Below, piece after piece: positions 27,434 through 34,685 of a stretch of DNA of 34,685 nt (the first letter of the stretch is position 1; each line of letters opens with the position of its first letter). Below the pieces are notes generated by a model. The model worked only from the letters and a program-made list of their open reading frames with translations, was not told the DNA's origin and did no database searches. Source of the DNA: Candidatus Pacearchaeota archaeon (GTDB lineage Archaea > Nanobdellota > Nanobdellia > Pacearchaeales > GW2011-AR1). Both the position numbers and the translations under genes were made by a program. The stretch covers positions 1-34,685 of the forward strand of contig JAFCDM010000001.1 of the NCBI GenBank assembly GCA_017609695.1. Direction: 5' to 3'.

Positions 27434-29177
27434 AAAAGCACAAATTAAACTTTTTATAATTGGAATTTTACTTTTATTAGTTTTAAGTGTTTTTGTTCTT
27501 GCAGGAGATTTAATTTCTTCTAATAATCTAAAAACATATAATGATTCAAAAAATGAATTTACAATTAAAAATAAAGATAGTAATTTAATTATTCAAGCAC
27601 AAAGATTAACTCCACAAAATAATTATATTATTGATGTTGGAAAGGGTGTTTTACAAGTAGTAGCAAAATATAATCTTTCTGATTTTGATAAAACTAAAAA
27701 AAATGTTTTTACTAAAACAGAATTTTATAATTTAAATAAAAAGATGAAAAAAGAAGAAAGATATTTTGAATGGAGATGGAAAAATACTTCTTCACATTTG
27801 GAAACAAATTATAGGAGAGATTGTTCAACAGAACTTGTTTGGAATGATGTAAATAAAACAAACGATGAAGTTGAAACTTGTGTTTTAGTTGAAGATGGAA
27901 AAAAAGAAGTTTATGATTATGAATGGATTAAATTTACAGAATTAAGTGAAATAGAAAAAGGTGTTGAAGTTGGTTTGTTTGTTGATGTTTTACGAGGAGA
28001 ACATATTGAGTATATTCCAACATTTGCAGGAGTAGAAATAACAGAAGATGCTGAATGGACAGAAAGTTTAAATGTGGGATTAGTAAGTTATTGGGCTCAC
28101 GAAGATGCAAGTGGAGCTACTTTAACAGATAATGTTTCATCAAATGATGGGGTTATAGATGGTGCTGATTGGTCTGCGTCAGGTTTAAATGGATATGCTT
28201 TATATTATGTTTCTGCTAATACAGATTATACAAAAATAGATGAAAGTGTAAGCATTTATAATTCAGATACTTATTCAATTTTTCTTTGGGTAAATTCTGA
28301 TTCAAATACAGAAAGTTCTATACTTTGTGCAAGATGGGGTGATGGTTCAGGCGATAGTAATCATCTTGCAACAAGAGCTGATGGAGGATATTATTGGGTA
28401 GTAGATACAGGTCTTGGACCAAAAGTAGTAGAACCAGTTCCCGATTTAATCCCAAGTGCAGGAGACTGGCACTCTTTTGCAATGGTTTATAATGGAGTAA
28501 ATGCAACACTTTATTATGATGGTGTTGAACAAAATGATGCAGAAGCAACAACAGGAGCATTTTCAACAACAAGACCAATAGTATTTGGTGCTTATGATGA
28601 CCTAACTGGTGGTTGGTTAAATGGATTAATTGATGAAGTTGGGTGGTGGAATAGAACTTTATCACTTTCTGAAATAGAACAATTAAATAATAGAATAACT
28701 TGGACTGATGAATTTGGAGATTCAACCCCCCCTTCAGTAACAATAAATACCCCAACTAACACAACCTACACCACAAATACAATAAACTTTAATGCAACTG
28801 CAACAGACAATATAGAAATTGATTCTTGTCTTTATTCTTTAAATTCAGGAGTTACAAACTACACATTAACAAATGAAACATCTGTTGATGATTATTATGG
28901 AACAAATACAACTATGGCTCAAGGTTCTCATATAGTTAATTTTTATTGTAATGATACATCTAATAATCTAAATGATTCAGAGAGTATTACTTTTTATATT
29001 GATTCAATAAATCCATCAGCAACAACAAACACACCAGAAAATAACACTTATTCAAATTCAGACCAAAATTACACAGCAAACCTAACAGATAATTTAGGAA
29101 TAAAGAATTCAACTTTATATATTTATAATGAAACTGGAATTGAAAACCAAACAACAACCAATGTATTGTTAGTTTAA
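27426..29177 (+). CDS. LamG/Ig-like giant surface protein, N-terminal part before a frameshift (583 aa)
   Basis: The first 26 codons are identical in DNA to those at 25058. A beta-rich region follows, then a LamG/concanavalin-like lectin domain (about 215-420; GLVSYWAHEDASGATLTDN to LIDEVGWWNRTLSLSEIEQL), then Ig-like domains (SVTINTPTNTTYTTNTINF). The frame ends at 29177 within a repeat that continues in another frame, so this and the next entry were probably one gene of about 1,700 codons. LamG domains bind sugars; an adhesin role is likely. Overlaps the preceding gene by 8 bases. Confidence 0.65.
   Translation: MDKKAQIKLFIIGILLLLVLSVFVLAGDLISSNNLKTYNDSKNEFTIKNKDSNLIIQAQRLTPQNNYIIDVGKGVLQVVAKYNLSDFDKTKKNVFTKTEFYNLNKKMKKEERYFEWRWKNTSSHLETNYRRDCSTELVWNDVNKTNDEVETCVLVEDGKKEVYDYEWIKFTELSEIEKGVEVGLFVDVLRGEHIEYIPTFAGVEITEDAEWTESLNVGLVSYWAHEDASGATLTDNVSSNDGVIDGADWSASGLNGYALYYVSANTDYTKIDESVSIYNSDTYSIFLWVNSDSNTESSILCARWGDGSGDSNHLATRADGGYYWVVDTGLGPKVVEPVPDLIPSAGDWHSFAMVYNGVNATLYYDGVEQNDAEATTGAFSTTRPIVFGAYDDLTGGWLNGLIDEVGWWNRTLSLSEIEQLNNRITWTDEFGDSTPPSVTINTPTNTTYTTNTINFNATATDNIEIDSCLYSLNSGVTNYTLTNETSVDDYYGTNTTMAQGSHIVNFYCNDTSNNLNDSESITFYIDSINPSATTNTPENNTYSNSDQNYTANLTDNLGIKNSTLYIYNETGIENQTTTNVLLV
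29009..29163 (+). repeat. 155-bp block, copy 1 of 2
   Basis: Identical to 30988-31142 except for one base (CACTT versus CACCT). Encodes the Ig-like segment NTPENNTYSNSDQNYTANLT and on. Further shared blocks follow downstream (29220-29268 with 31143-31191; 29355-29430 with 31278-31353 and 26235-26310). Confidence 0.9.
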
Positions 29178-29219
29178 TAGATGGAGTGAAAACTTGGTTT
29201 TATGATGTTTTTGATTGGG
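29164..29219 (+). repeat. 56-bp insertion/deletion that breaks the giant surface gene
   Basis: The near-identical blocks 29009-29163 and 30988-31142 are each followed by the same sequence (CAGGAAATTCAGATATTTCA...). In the first copy 56 extra bases intervene. Since 56 is not a multiple of three, the first copy is out of frame and the second in frame. Either a real mutation or an assembly error in repeats. Confidence 0.8.
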
Positions 29220-32200
29220 CAGGAAATTCAGATATTTCAGAGAACTACACAATTACTATTGATACTATTAATTCAGATGTAGCAATAACTTACCCAACAA
29301 ACACTTCTTACACCTCAACCCAATCAATTTTAAATTATACCTATTCAGAAGAAAATTGTGATTCTGTTTGGTATTCTTTAGATTTAGGTGTAACAAATTC
29401 TTCAAGACAAGATTGTGGATTAAACTGGACTGGTTTAAGTTCTTTAAGTTCTTCTGAAGGTTCAAATACTTGGACAGTTTATATAAATGATTCAGCAGGA
29501 AATGAAAATAGTTCAAGTGTTACTTTTCTTGTTGCTACAACACCTCCAACCTGTGTTTTACTTGAACGAAGTATTACAGATATTAAAGAAAATTCAACTG
29601 GAATTTATGAAGTAATCGCTAATTGTTCATCACCTTACGAGTTGAATGGTTCAAGTGCATTATCTATGTACACTATTGAGGGGGTTCTTTCTCCAGGAAT
29701 TCCAAATTATTGGAGTATTAGACCACCAGAGAATGATAAAGCAGAATCAAATTTTTATTTTTCAGGAGAACAGATTTTTGTAGCAGATGGTAGAGCAGAT
29801 AATAGGTGGTATGATAATTATTATATTGATGGAGATAAATTATTTGATGATAATTTTACTTATTCTGTTCAAGATAACTCAAGTATTTATTTTTCAATTA
29901 CAGAAGAAAACTCAACACAATTTATTCTTAATTTTTCAAGAAATGTTGAAACAACATTTAGAAATATTATTTATTTAAGGAGAGGAAATCTAGAAAGAGA
30001 ATACAAGGCAGAGCAAAATTACGAAATTTATGACAATAATCCCATTTTAATTAAAATATGGAATTTAGATGCAGAAAGAGAGCATAAAAATTATACTATT
30101 AACATCTTTAGAAACATAAATTATTCTGGGAATCCAAATAAAAATTTAAATGCTTACATTTGTAATAGTTCGTATATTTTTAATGGGGGAACATCTCCAA
30201 AAGATGATTTAGATAATTGTGTTTTAATTAACAGTTTAGATAAAACAGAATTAGACAACATTTATTATTCTTCAAAAAATAGTACTTATTCAAAGGGGGT
30301 ATTTTCTTCTATTAATGGAATTTTAGGGGGTGTATATTTAACAAATTATACTTATCTTTATTATGAAAGTAATACACAATATGGTGCTGGTTTTTATAAT
30401 TTAAGATTTGCAAATGGTTCAAGTGGAACTAATGTAAGTTTTTTAGAATCTAATGTTTCGTGGAGTTCAACAGATGGGGGGGTGAATTTTGTAGATAATC
30501 CATTTACTCCAGATATTTGGTTTTCTGGAATTGCTGAAGGAGACGAACTTAATTTTGGTATAAATATTCAAGATATTTATGGAAATAATTTTACAAATTT
30601 CTCTTTTATCCACGATGATATAGGAGATGTTAATCATCCTATTACAAATCCAACTATTCTTTTCCTTAATAGTTCAATAAATACAAAGGATGATGATTTA
30701 AATAAAATTCATAAAGGATTAATGCAAATTTTAGTTGGTGTTTCCAAAGACCCAGATTCAGTTGGAAATGTAACTCATAATTTAACTTTACATAATCCTG
30801 ATGGAAGTTTAAATTACACAATTAATGCAAGTTTTTTAAGTGCAGATGATTCAGATGTTTGGAAAGATTTTGATACTTCTTTAGTTGCAGATGGAACTTA
30901 TAAAATTAATGTAACTGCATATTCTGGAGATAATTTTAATGATATTAAATCTTTTATGCAAGAAGATAATTTTACAATAGATAATACAAATCCATCAGCA
31001 ACAACAAACACACCAGAAAATAACACCTATTCAAATTCAGACCAAAATTACACAGCAAACCTAACAGATAATTTAGGAATAAAGAATTCAACTTTATATA
31101 TTTATAATGAAACTGGAATTGAAAACCAAACAACAACCAATGCAGGAAATTCAGATATTTCAGAGAACTACACAATTACTATTGATACTATCAATCCTAA
31201 TTTAAATTTAACTTATCCCTTGAATATTTCTTATTCAACAAGTGTTTCTAGAATAAATTATACCTATTCAGAAGAAAATTGTGATTCTGTTTGGTATTCT
31301 TTAGATTTAGGTGTAACAAATTCTTCAAGACAAGATTGTGGATTAAACTGGACTGGTTTAAGTTCTTCTGAAGGTTCAAATACTTGGACAGTTTATATAA
31401 ATGATTCAGCAGGAAATGAAAATAGTTCAAGTGTTACTTTTACTTCAATAGCAACTGCACCAAATGTAATATTATTAAATCCCCCAAATAATGCTTATGA
31501 TGGGGATACTATTTTAGAATTCCAGTATTATGTTACAAGTAGCACAACAATTTCAAATTGTTCTATTTATTTTGATAATAATGTTTTACAAACAACACAA
31601 TCTCCAATAACAAACGGGACAATAAATAATTATTATGTTGATTTTGATTCAACAAGTATTTATCTTAAAGATAACTTAAATTGGTTTGTAAATTGCACAG
31701 ATATAAATAATAAAGAAAATTCTTCTGATGTGTGGGTTGTTGATACATTAGAAGGGGGTTCTGGTTCAAGTGGTGGAGGTGGAGGAGGAACTTATGTGGA
31801 ATTAGAAGTTAATGAATTAGTTTGTAATCAAACCTATTATTATATTTTAAATAATGAAGAAAATTTAACAAGTTTAGTTGAAAAGGTAAATGCTTATTCA
31901 GAATCTTTATTAAGTCGTTATTATTTAGGAAATGTTATAACAAATTGGCAAAATGTTTGTTCAAATAAAATAAATAGAACATTAAAACCAGAGTTTGTTT
32001 GTGAAAAAATATTTTATTATTTAATAGATGAAAATAAAACAGAAGAAGATTTAAATATTTTAAAATCATCAATTAATGATGAAATTTTGTTTTCAGATGG
32101 TTTGTTAGCATATTATTCCGATAATTATAATTCAGTGTGTTATGGGGAGGGGTATTCTGATGCAATTCCAACACGGAATACCCTATCAATAATTCCAATA

Positions 32201-32479
32201 ATTTTTAGTGGAGAAATAAATAAATGTAATGAAACCATTGGAATAGATTTTTTTGATTATAGTCTTGATTTTTTCAAAGATGGAATATCTGTTGGAAACC
32301 TCTCTTGTGAATCAACAGATTTTTGGAGGTATATTGTTTCTATCAAAAGAAATGAATCAAATAATACAAAAATAGTTGGTATAAAAATATGGCATATCTT
32401 TTCAATACTTTTTTTAATTTTGTCAATTTATGGAATTAAGGTGTTAAGGAAAGTGAATAAAAAATTAGATGGAATTTAA
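29186..32479 (+). CDS. Giant surface protein, C-terminal part after the frameshift (1,097 aa)
   Basis: Continues the previous protein: the GTG at 29186 is only the first start-like codon after the shift, and upstream in-frame CIVSLIDGVKTWFYDVFDWA is typical of the same Ig-like repeat. Contains repeated Ig-like modules (CDSVWYSLDLGVTNSSRQDC twice), a large beta-rich middle, a Gly/Ser linker (GGSGSSGGGGGG), a Cys-containing helical module (VCNQTYYYILNNEENLTSLV), and a C-terminal transmembrane helix (HIFSILFLILSIYGIKV). Same architecture as the 791-aa protein. Its end overlaps the convergent protease gene by 4 bases. Confidence 0.65.
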   Translation: MKTWFYDVFDWAGNSDISENYTITIDTINSDVAITYPTNTSYTSTQSILNYTYSEENCDSVWYSLDLGVTNSSRQDCGLNWTGLSSLSSSEGSNTWTVYINDSAGNENSSSVTFLVATTPPTCVLLERSITDIKENSTGIYEVIANCSSPYELNGSSALSMYTIEGVLSPGIPNYWSIRPPENDKAESNFYFSGEQIFVADGRADNRWYDNYYIDGDKLFDDNFTYSVQDNSSIYFSITEENSTQFILNFSRNVETTFRNIIYLRRGNLEREYKAEQNYEIYDNNPILIKIWNLDAEREHKNYTINIFRNINYSGNPNKNLNAYICNSSYIFNGGTSPKDDLDNCVLINSLDKTELDNIYYSSKNSTYSKGVFSSINGILGGVYLTNYTYLYYESNTQYGAGFYNLRFANGSSGTNVSFLESNVSWSSTDGGVNFVDNPFTPDIWFSGIAEGDELNFGINIQDIYGNNFTNFSFIHDDIGDVNHPITNPTILFLNSSINTKDDDLNKIHKGLMQILVGVSKDPDSVGNVTHNLTLHNPDGSLNYTINASFLSADDSDVWKDFDTSLVADGTYKINVTAYSGDNFNDIKSFMQEDNFTIDNTNPSATTNTPENNTYSNSDQNYTANLTDNLGIKNSTLYIYNETGIENQTTTNAGNSDISENYTITIDTINPNLNLTYPLNISYSTSVSRINYTYSEENCDSVWYSLDLGVTNSSRQDCGLNWTGLSSSEGSNTWTVYINDSAGNENSSSVTFTSIATAPNVILLNPPNNAYDGDTILEFQYYVTSSTTISNCSIYFDNNVLQTTQSPITNGTINNYYVDFDSTSIYLKDNLNWFVNCTDINNKENSSDVWVVDTLEGGSGSSGGGGGGTYVELEVNELVCNQTYYYILNNEENLTSLVEKVNAYSESLLSRYYLGNVITNWQNVCSNKINRTLKPEFVCEKIFYYLIDENKTEEDLNILKSSINDEILFSDGLLAYYSDNYNSVCYGEGYSDAIPTRNTLSIIPIIFSGEINKCNETIGIDFFDYSLDFFKDGISVGNLSCESTDFWRYIVSIKRNESNNTKIVGIKIWHIFSILFLILSIYGIKVLRKVNKKLDGI
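30988..31142 (+). repeat. 155-bp block, copy 2 of 2
   Basis: Second copy of 29009-29163. Near-perfect DNA identity within a fast-evolving surface gene points to recent duplication or gene conversion. Confidence 0.9.
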
Positions 32480-32838
32480 AATATTGAAAAAAAATATGCC
32501 TCAAATTCATTAAGAATAACACCATATTTATTGGAACAATTATATAATCTTTCTTGTTCTAATTGTCTTTGATGTATCAATTCGTGTTTTATTGTTCTAA
32601 TTTCTTTTTCAGTAAAATTAATTGTGTCATTTGGTTCAACAAAATTATTTTCAGAAGAAGAATAAATAAAAATTTCGTTAGTTAAGGGGTTAAAATATCC
32701 TCCAATAATGTTTGAATTTATTTCCCCTTTATATTCACAATCAAGATAATAAGAATTATACGAAAAGAGTATGCACTCCAAAATAAATAAAAAAATACAA
32801 ATAATTATAGAATATTTTACACATCTTTTTATTTCCAT
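32476..32838 (-). CDS. Membrane-anchored HExxH metalloprotease-like protein (120 aa)
   Basis: An N-terminal transmembrane helix (about 8-27) is followed by a short domain with KHELIHQRQ (zinc-binding HExxH) and a downstream NEFEAYF whose Glu can be the third zinc ligand, as in gluzincins. At 120 aa it is much shorter than most proteases of this kind, so it is a minimal catalytic domain. Facing outward, it could trim surface proteins, cell wall or the host envelope. Last gene of the leftward right-arm operon. Confidence 0.65.
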   Translation of the reverse strand: MEIKRCVKYSIIICIFLFILECILFSYNSYYLDCEYKGEINSNIIGGYFNPLTNEIFIYSSSENNFVEPNDTINFTEKEIRTIKHELIHQRQLEQERLYNCSNKYGVILNEFEAYFFSIF

Positions 32839-32847
32839 TTCTTTAAT

Positions 32848-32964
32848 TTATGCAGGAATGGGGCAAGACCCAGAAACATTGCCCCAAATAAAAGAGGTGG
32901 TAAGAGATTTTAGTTCATCCTTAGTTTTTTCTGGGTTATCCTTAGATTTTATTTCCTGCATCAT
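32848..32964 (-). CDS. Possible microprotein (38 aa)
   Basis: Starts ATGATG four bases after the previous stop and ends nine bases before the protease start. Sequence MMQEIKSKDNPEKTKDELKS then a Gly/Cys-containing end. Position in the operon is the main support; a hairpin GGGGCAA/TTGCCCC (32860-32866, 32879-32885) lies inside it, so this could instead be a regulatory spacer. Confidence 0.3.
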   Translation of the reverse strand: MMQEIKSKDNPEKTKDELKSLTTSFIWGNVSGSCPIPA

Positions 32965-32968
32965 TTTG

Positions 32969-33457
32969 TTATGTTTTACTAATTTTTTTAGGTATTTTGA
33001 CAAATCTCCCTTTTGAATCTCTATAAATTTGTCTTTTTTTACCTTTTATTTTAATTTTATCTTCTTTTGCAAAAACACTTTTAATTTTTCCTGTTTTTTT
33101 AATTTTAATTTTTCCCCTAAATAATCTCCTTGTTTTTTTCTTAATTTGAATAACTACACTTGGAATTCTTTTTTCTTCTGGAATTTTATCTAAAATTATG
33201 TTTTGTATTTTCTTTCTATTGAAAAATTCTTTTAATTCAGAATCATCCATCCCGTAGAAATAAGATAGTAAACTTGAATCTTGACTCCAGACTTGCTCTA
33301 GAACCTCTTTAAATGTATTAAAATCTGTAATTTTTTCTAAAATTATGTTCAATGGAATTTTTTGCTGTTGTGCAAGAAATTTAGCATTTGTAAAAAACTG
33401 GTCTTCAAAATATTTTTTCCTAAAATTAGTATCAGTACTATAATATTTGTGTGAAAT
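32969..33457 (-). CDS. Basic protein, probably from a non-canonical ATT start (162 aa)
   Basis: The open frame continues 35 codons upstream of the only TTG (33352), reading HKYYSTDTNFRKKYFEDQFF then TNAKFLAQQQKIPLN, which looks genuinely coding. No ATG, GTG or TTG occurs there, but an ATT at 33457 has GGAGGT (33466-33471) nine bases upstream. The C-terminal half is highly basic (RRLFRGKIKIKKTGKIKSVF) and ends with a GRFVKIPKKISKT motif. Likely nucleic-acid binding. If ATT is not used, the protein starts at 33352 (127 aa). Confidence 0.55.
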   Translation of the reverse strand: MSHKYYSTDTNFRKKYFEDQFFTNAKFLAQQQKIPLNIILEKITDFNTFKEVLEQVWSQDSSLLSYFYGMDDSELKEFFNRKKIQNIILDKIPEEKRIPSVVIQIKKKTRRLFRGKIKIKKTGKIKSVFAKEDKIKIKGKKRQIYRDSKGRFVKIPKKISKT

Positions 33458-33479
33458 TTTATTTTACCTCCAATATTTT

Positions 33480-34271
33480 TTAAATGTCAATCACTTTTAT
33501 AAAGTTATTAACCTTTTTAATTTTTTCTTCTTTTGAAAAATTTGGAAATCTCTCTAAATTACCTCTTCTCATCAATTTTATTGATTTTTCAACATATTCT
33601 TTTTTAACAATGTATTCTTTAAAATTTTCAAGTTGAAAATCATTTAATGGAAGAGCAACATTATTTCCAACTAAAGAATAGGGGATTTTACATAATCTGT
33701 TACCAACACCATTATTTCTTAAATCTAAATATTTAAAATTAAATCCTTCTTTTATTTTTTCTCCAATTTTTTTGTGTGGTTGCACCTGACCATTTATTAT
33801 CTTTGGTTCAGGCATATATTCTCCATCTATGAAGATTTGGAATCCTTTTGAGCCACTAAATTGAACAAAATAACTTAATTCGTATTCATCAAAAAAATGT
33901 AGCAATTCTTTCACTTCTTTCAGAACATCATAGATTGTTGAATTTTTATCTTTGTCAAAATCAAAGAATAAATCATAACTATATATTAAATTATCAAATT
34001 TTTCTCTAAACCAAGAACCTGTTTCAGAACTTCTTTTTTTTGGATTGAATGTAAATTCAGGAATTTCTCTTAATCGTGCAATACTTCTATAAAAATTTTG
34101 TTTTTGATTACCCCAATTAACTAATTTTAATATTCTTTCAAAATCAAATAAATTTTTAAATTTTAAAGCCCTAATCGCACCTCTTTTTCCAATAACAGCA
34201 AATTCTCTATCTTTACAGTTTTCTCTTAATAAATGCTTTATATATTGTTTAGAATAATATTCCTGTTCCAT
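33480..34271 (-). CDS. Archaeo-eukaryotic primase (AEP/PriS-like), 263 aa
   Basis: Start at ATG 34271, two bases after the upstream stop, rather than a TTG at 34283. YDLFFDFDKDK supplies the catalytic DxD of the AEP active site. SYFVQFSGSKGFQIFIDGEY is the conserved S-G-x-K/R-G-f-h/q motif. DLRNNGVGNRLCKIPYSLVG corresponds to the R-x3-R-x-PySlh segment near the third catalytic acidic residue. It would synthesise replication primers, and perhaps extend them, for this element. No helicase or zinc finger is fused. With the MCM-like ATPase it is the only recognisable replication enzyme here. Confidence 0.8.
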   Translation of the reverse strand: MEQEYYSKQYIKHLLRENCKDREFAVIGKRGAIRALKFKNLFDFERILKLVNWGNQKQNFYRSIARLREIPEFTFNPKKRSSETGSWFREKFDNLIYSYDLFFDFDKDKNSTIYDVLKEVKELLHFFDEYELSYFVQFSGSKGFQIFIDGEYMPEPKIINGQVQPHKKIGEKIKEGFNFKYLDLRNNGVGNRLCKIPYSLVGNNVALPLNDFQLENFKEYIVKKEYVEKSIKLMRRGNLERFPNFSKEEKIKKVNNFIKVIDI

Positions 34272-34272
34272 T

Positions 34273-34581
34273 TCAATAATCAAAATTTTTTTTCTTTGAT
34301 TTGTTTTTTAATTCTTTAATTAATTGGTATGCTTCTTGTTTGGTTAAATCTTCTTTTATTTTTATTCCTTCTTTTGATAACCTCCAAATTTGGCTTTTTG
34401 TGGCTAATTTATCTATATTTGGTTTTTCATTATCTAACATACCATCTTCTTCATAATTAACAAAAGCAATCCAATTTTTTTCAATATAAAATATTTGTGT
34501 AGAGATATAATTCTTTAATTTATTTATTTCTTCCACTATTTGTTTTTCACTTCTTTTTTTAAAAACTTTTATTTTTTTCAT
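34273..34581 (-). CDS. Small protein with Q-x-x-L / Lt-x-x-eA motif (102 aa)
   Basis: The C-terminal third, ATKSQIWRLSKEGIKIKEDL then TKQEAYQLIKELKN, follows a short helical motif (At.kQ...L...g...LtkaeA..lI..l) found at the end of many phage and plasmid DNA-associated proteins. The N-terminal part has a strand-rich YISTQIFYIEKNWIAFVNYE segment. Just upstream of the primase, so a replication accessory role is plausible. Confidence 0.6.
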   Translation of the reverse strand: MKKIKVFKKRSEKQIVEEINKLKNYISTQIFYIEKNWIAFVNYEEDGMLDNEKPNIDKLATKSQIWRLSKEGIKIKEDLTKQEAYQLIKELKNKSKKKNFDY

Positions 34582-34682
34582 TTTATTTCTCTTTCTGCAA
34601 GTTTTAAATTTATTTTCTTTTTTTTAATTTCTTCTTCTGAAATCCAATCAATTAAATCTTGAGCATTTATTTCTTCTTTCAT
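34578..34682 (-). CDS. Short version of the terminal gene (34 aa)
   Basis: Encoded by the right terminal repeat: identical to the first 34 residues of the 70-aa protein at 260, then a TGA created where the repeat ends, overlapping the next start (ATGA). It therefore acts as the lead gene of the leftward right-arm operon and may be a truncated copy or simply carried by the repeat. Confidence 0.6.
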   Translation of the reverse strand: MKEEINAQDLIDWISEEEIKKKKINLKLAEREIK

Positions 34683-34685
34683 ATA
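34581..34685. repeat. Terminal inverted repeat, right copy (105 bp)
   Basis: Reverse complement of 257-361. The window ends inside it, so the outer part of the repeat, including the promoter that precedes the left copy, is not present here. Transcription from both copies would run inward. Confidence 0.9.

Noticed and set aside
28318..28755. Minus-strand 145-codon open frame
   Set aside because: Leu/His-rich shadow of the LamG coding region; such frames recur opposite every Thr/Asn-rich surface gene here.
32771..33016. Plus-strand 81-codon open frame opposite the protease and basic-protein genes
   Set aside because: It overlaps three minus-strand genes in a tight operon and has no promoter or ribosome site of its own.
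1..34685. Alternative genetic code (TGA or TAG reassigned)
   Set aside because: TGA, TAG and TAA all serve as plausible stops at gene ends, and ATGA overlaps using TGA are frequent; the two frame breaks involve shifts rather than in-frame stops.

Overview
The window looks like most of a linear mobile element (virus or virus-like plasmid) of an archaeon, probably a small-genome DPANN host of the Woesearchaeota/Pacearchaeota kind. The reasons are the very high A+T content, BRE/TATA boxes about 25 bases before start codons with many leaderless genes, an archaeo-eukaryotic primase (AEP), an MCM-like AAA+ ATPase, and secreted proteins opening with an MDKKAQIKLFII-type N terminus. There are no rRNA, tRNA or translation genes. 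A 105-base perfect inverted repeat (257-361 and 34581-34685) lies near the left end and at the very right end. Each copy carries the same promoter-proximal gene start reading inward, which fits a linear genome with inverted terminal repeats; the outer ~256 bases of the right copy are probably missing.

Layout. 1-4732: left arm of tiny, overlapping, rightward genes (zinc ribbons, a winged-helix protein, an AbrB/DUF2080-like protein, a methyltransferase fragment), interrupted at 2912-3263 by a symmetric repeat-rich, gene-free stretch that is a candidate origin. 4733-6660: a compositionally foreign island of three genes (a DNA methyltransferase and two others). Each gene is bounded by its own inverted repeat, and short perfect hairpins sit only in the downstream arm. 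6737-16369: a long rightward set of secreted/membrane-anchored surface proteins, coiled-coil and HTH proteins and many tiny basic or membrane proteins, with three 25-bp iterons at 11571-11645. 16439-17720: a leftward pair, MCM-like ATPase plus a small probable DNA-binding protein. 17823-32479: a rightward surface/virion-like module with two structured leaders, a probable major structural protein closed by its own terminator, a 606-aa protein that I read as a candidate archaeal fusexin (Fsx1/HAP2-like membrane fusogen), a cluster of small membrane proteins including a CPBP family member, and giant repetitive surface proteins, one broken by a frameshift. 32476-34682: leftward right arm with primase, small proteins and a membrane-anchored HExxH metalloprotease.

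How it could work together (inference): the primase and MCM-like ATPase replicate a linear genome; the wing-helix/HTH proteins and iterons regulate; and more than a third of the coding capacity goes to extracellular, N-glycosylation-sequon-rich, membrane-anchored proteins, among them a possible fusogen. That suggests an enveloped particle or a cell-to-cell transfer system rather than an icosahedral tailed virus. I saw no recognisable terminase, portal, tail, integrase or DNA polymerase gene.
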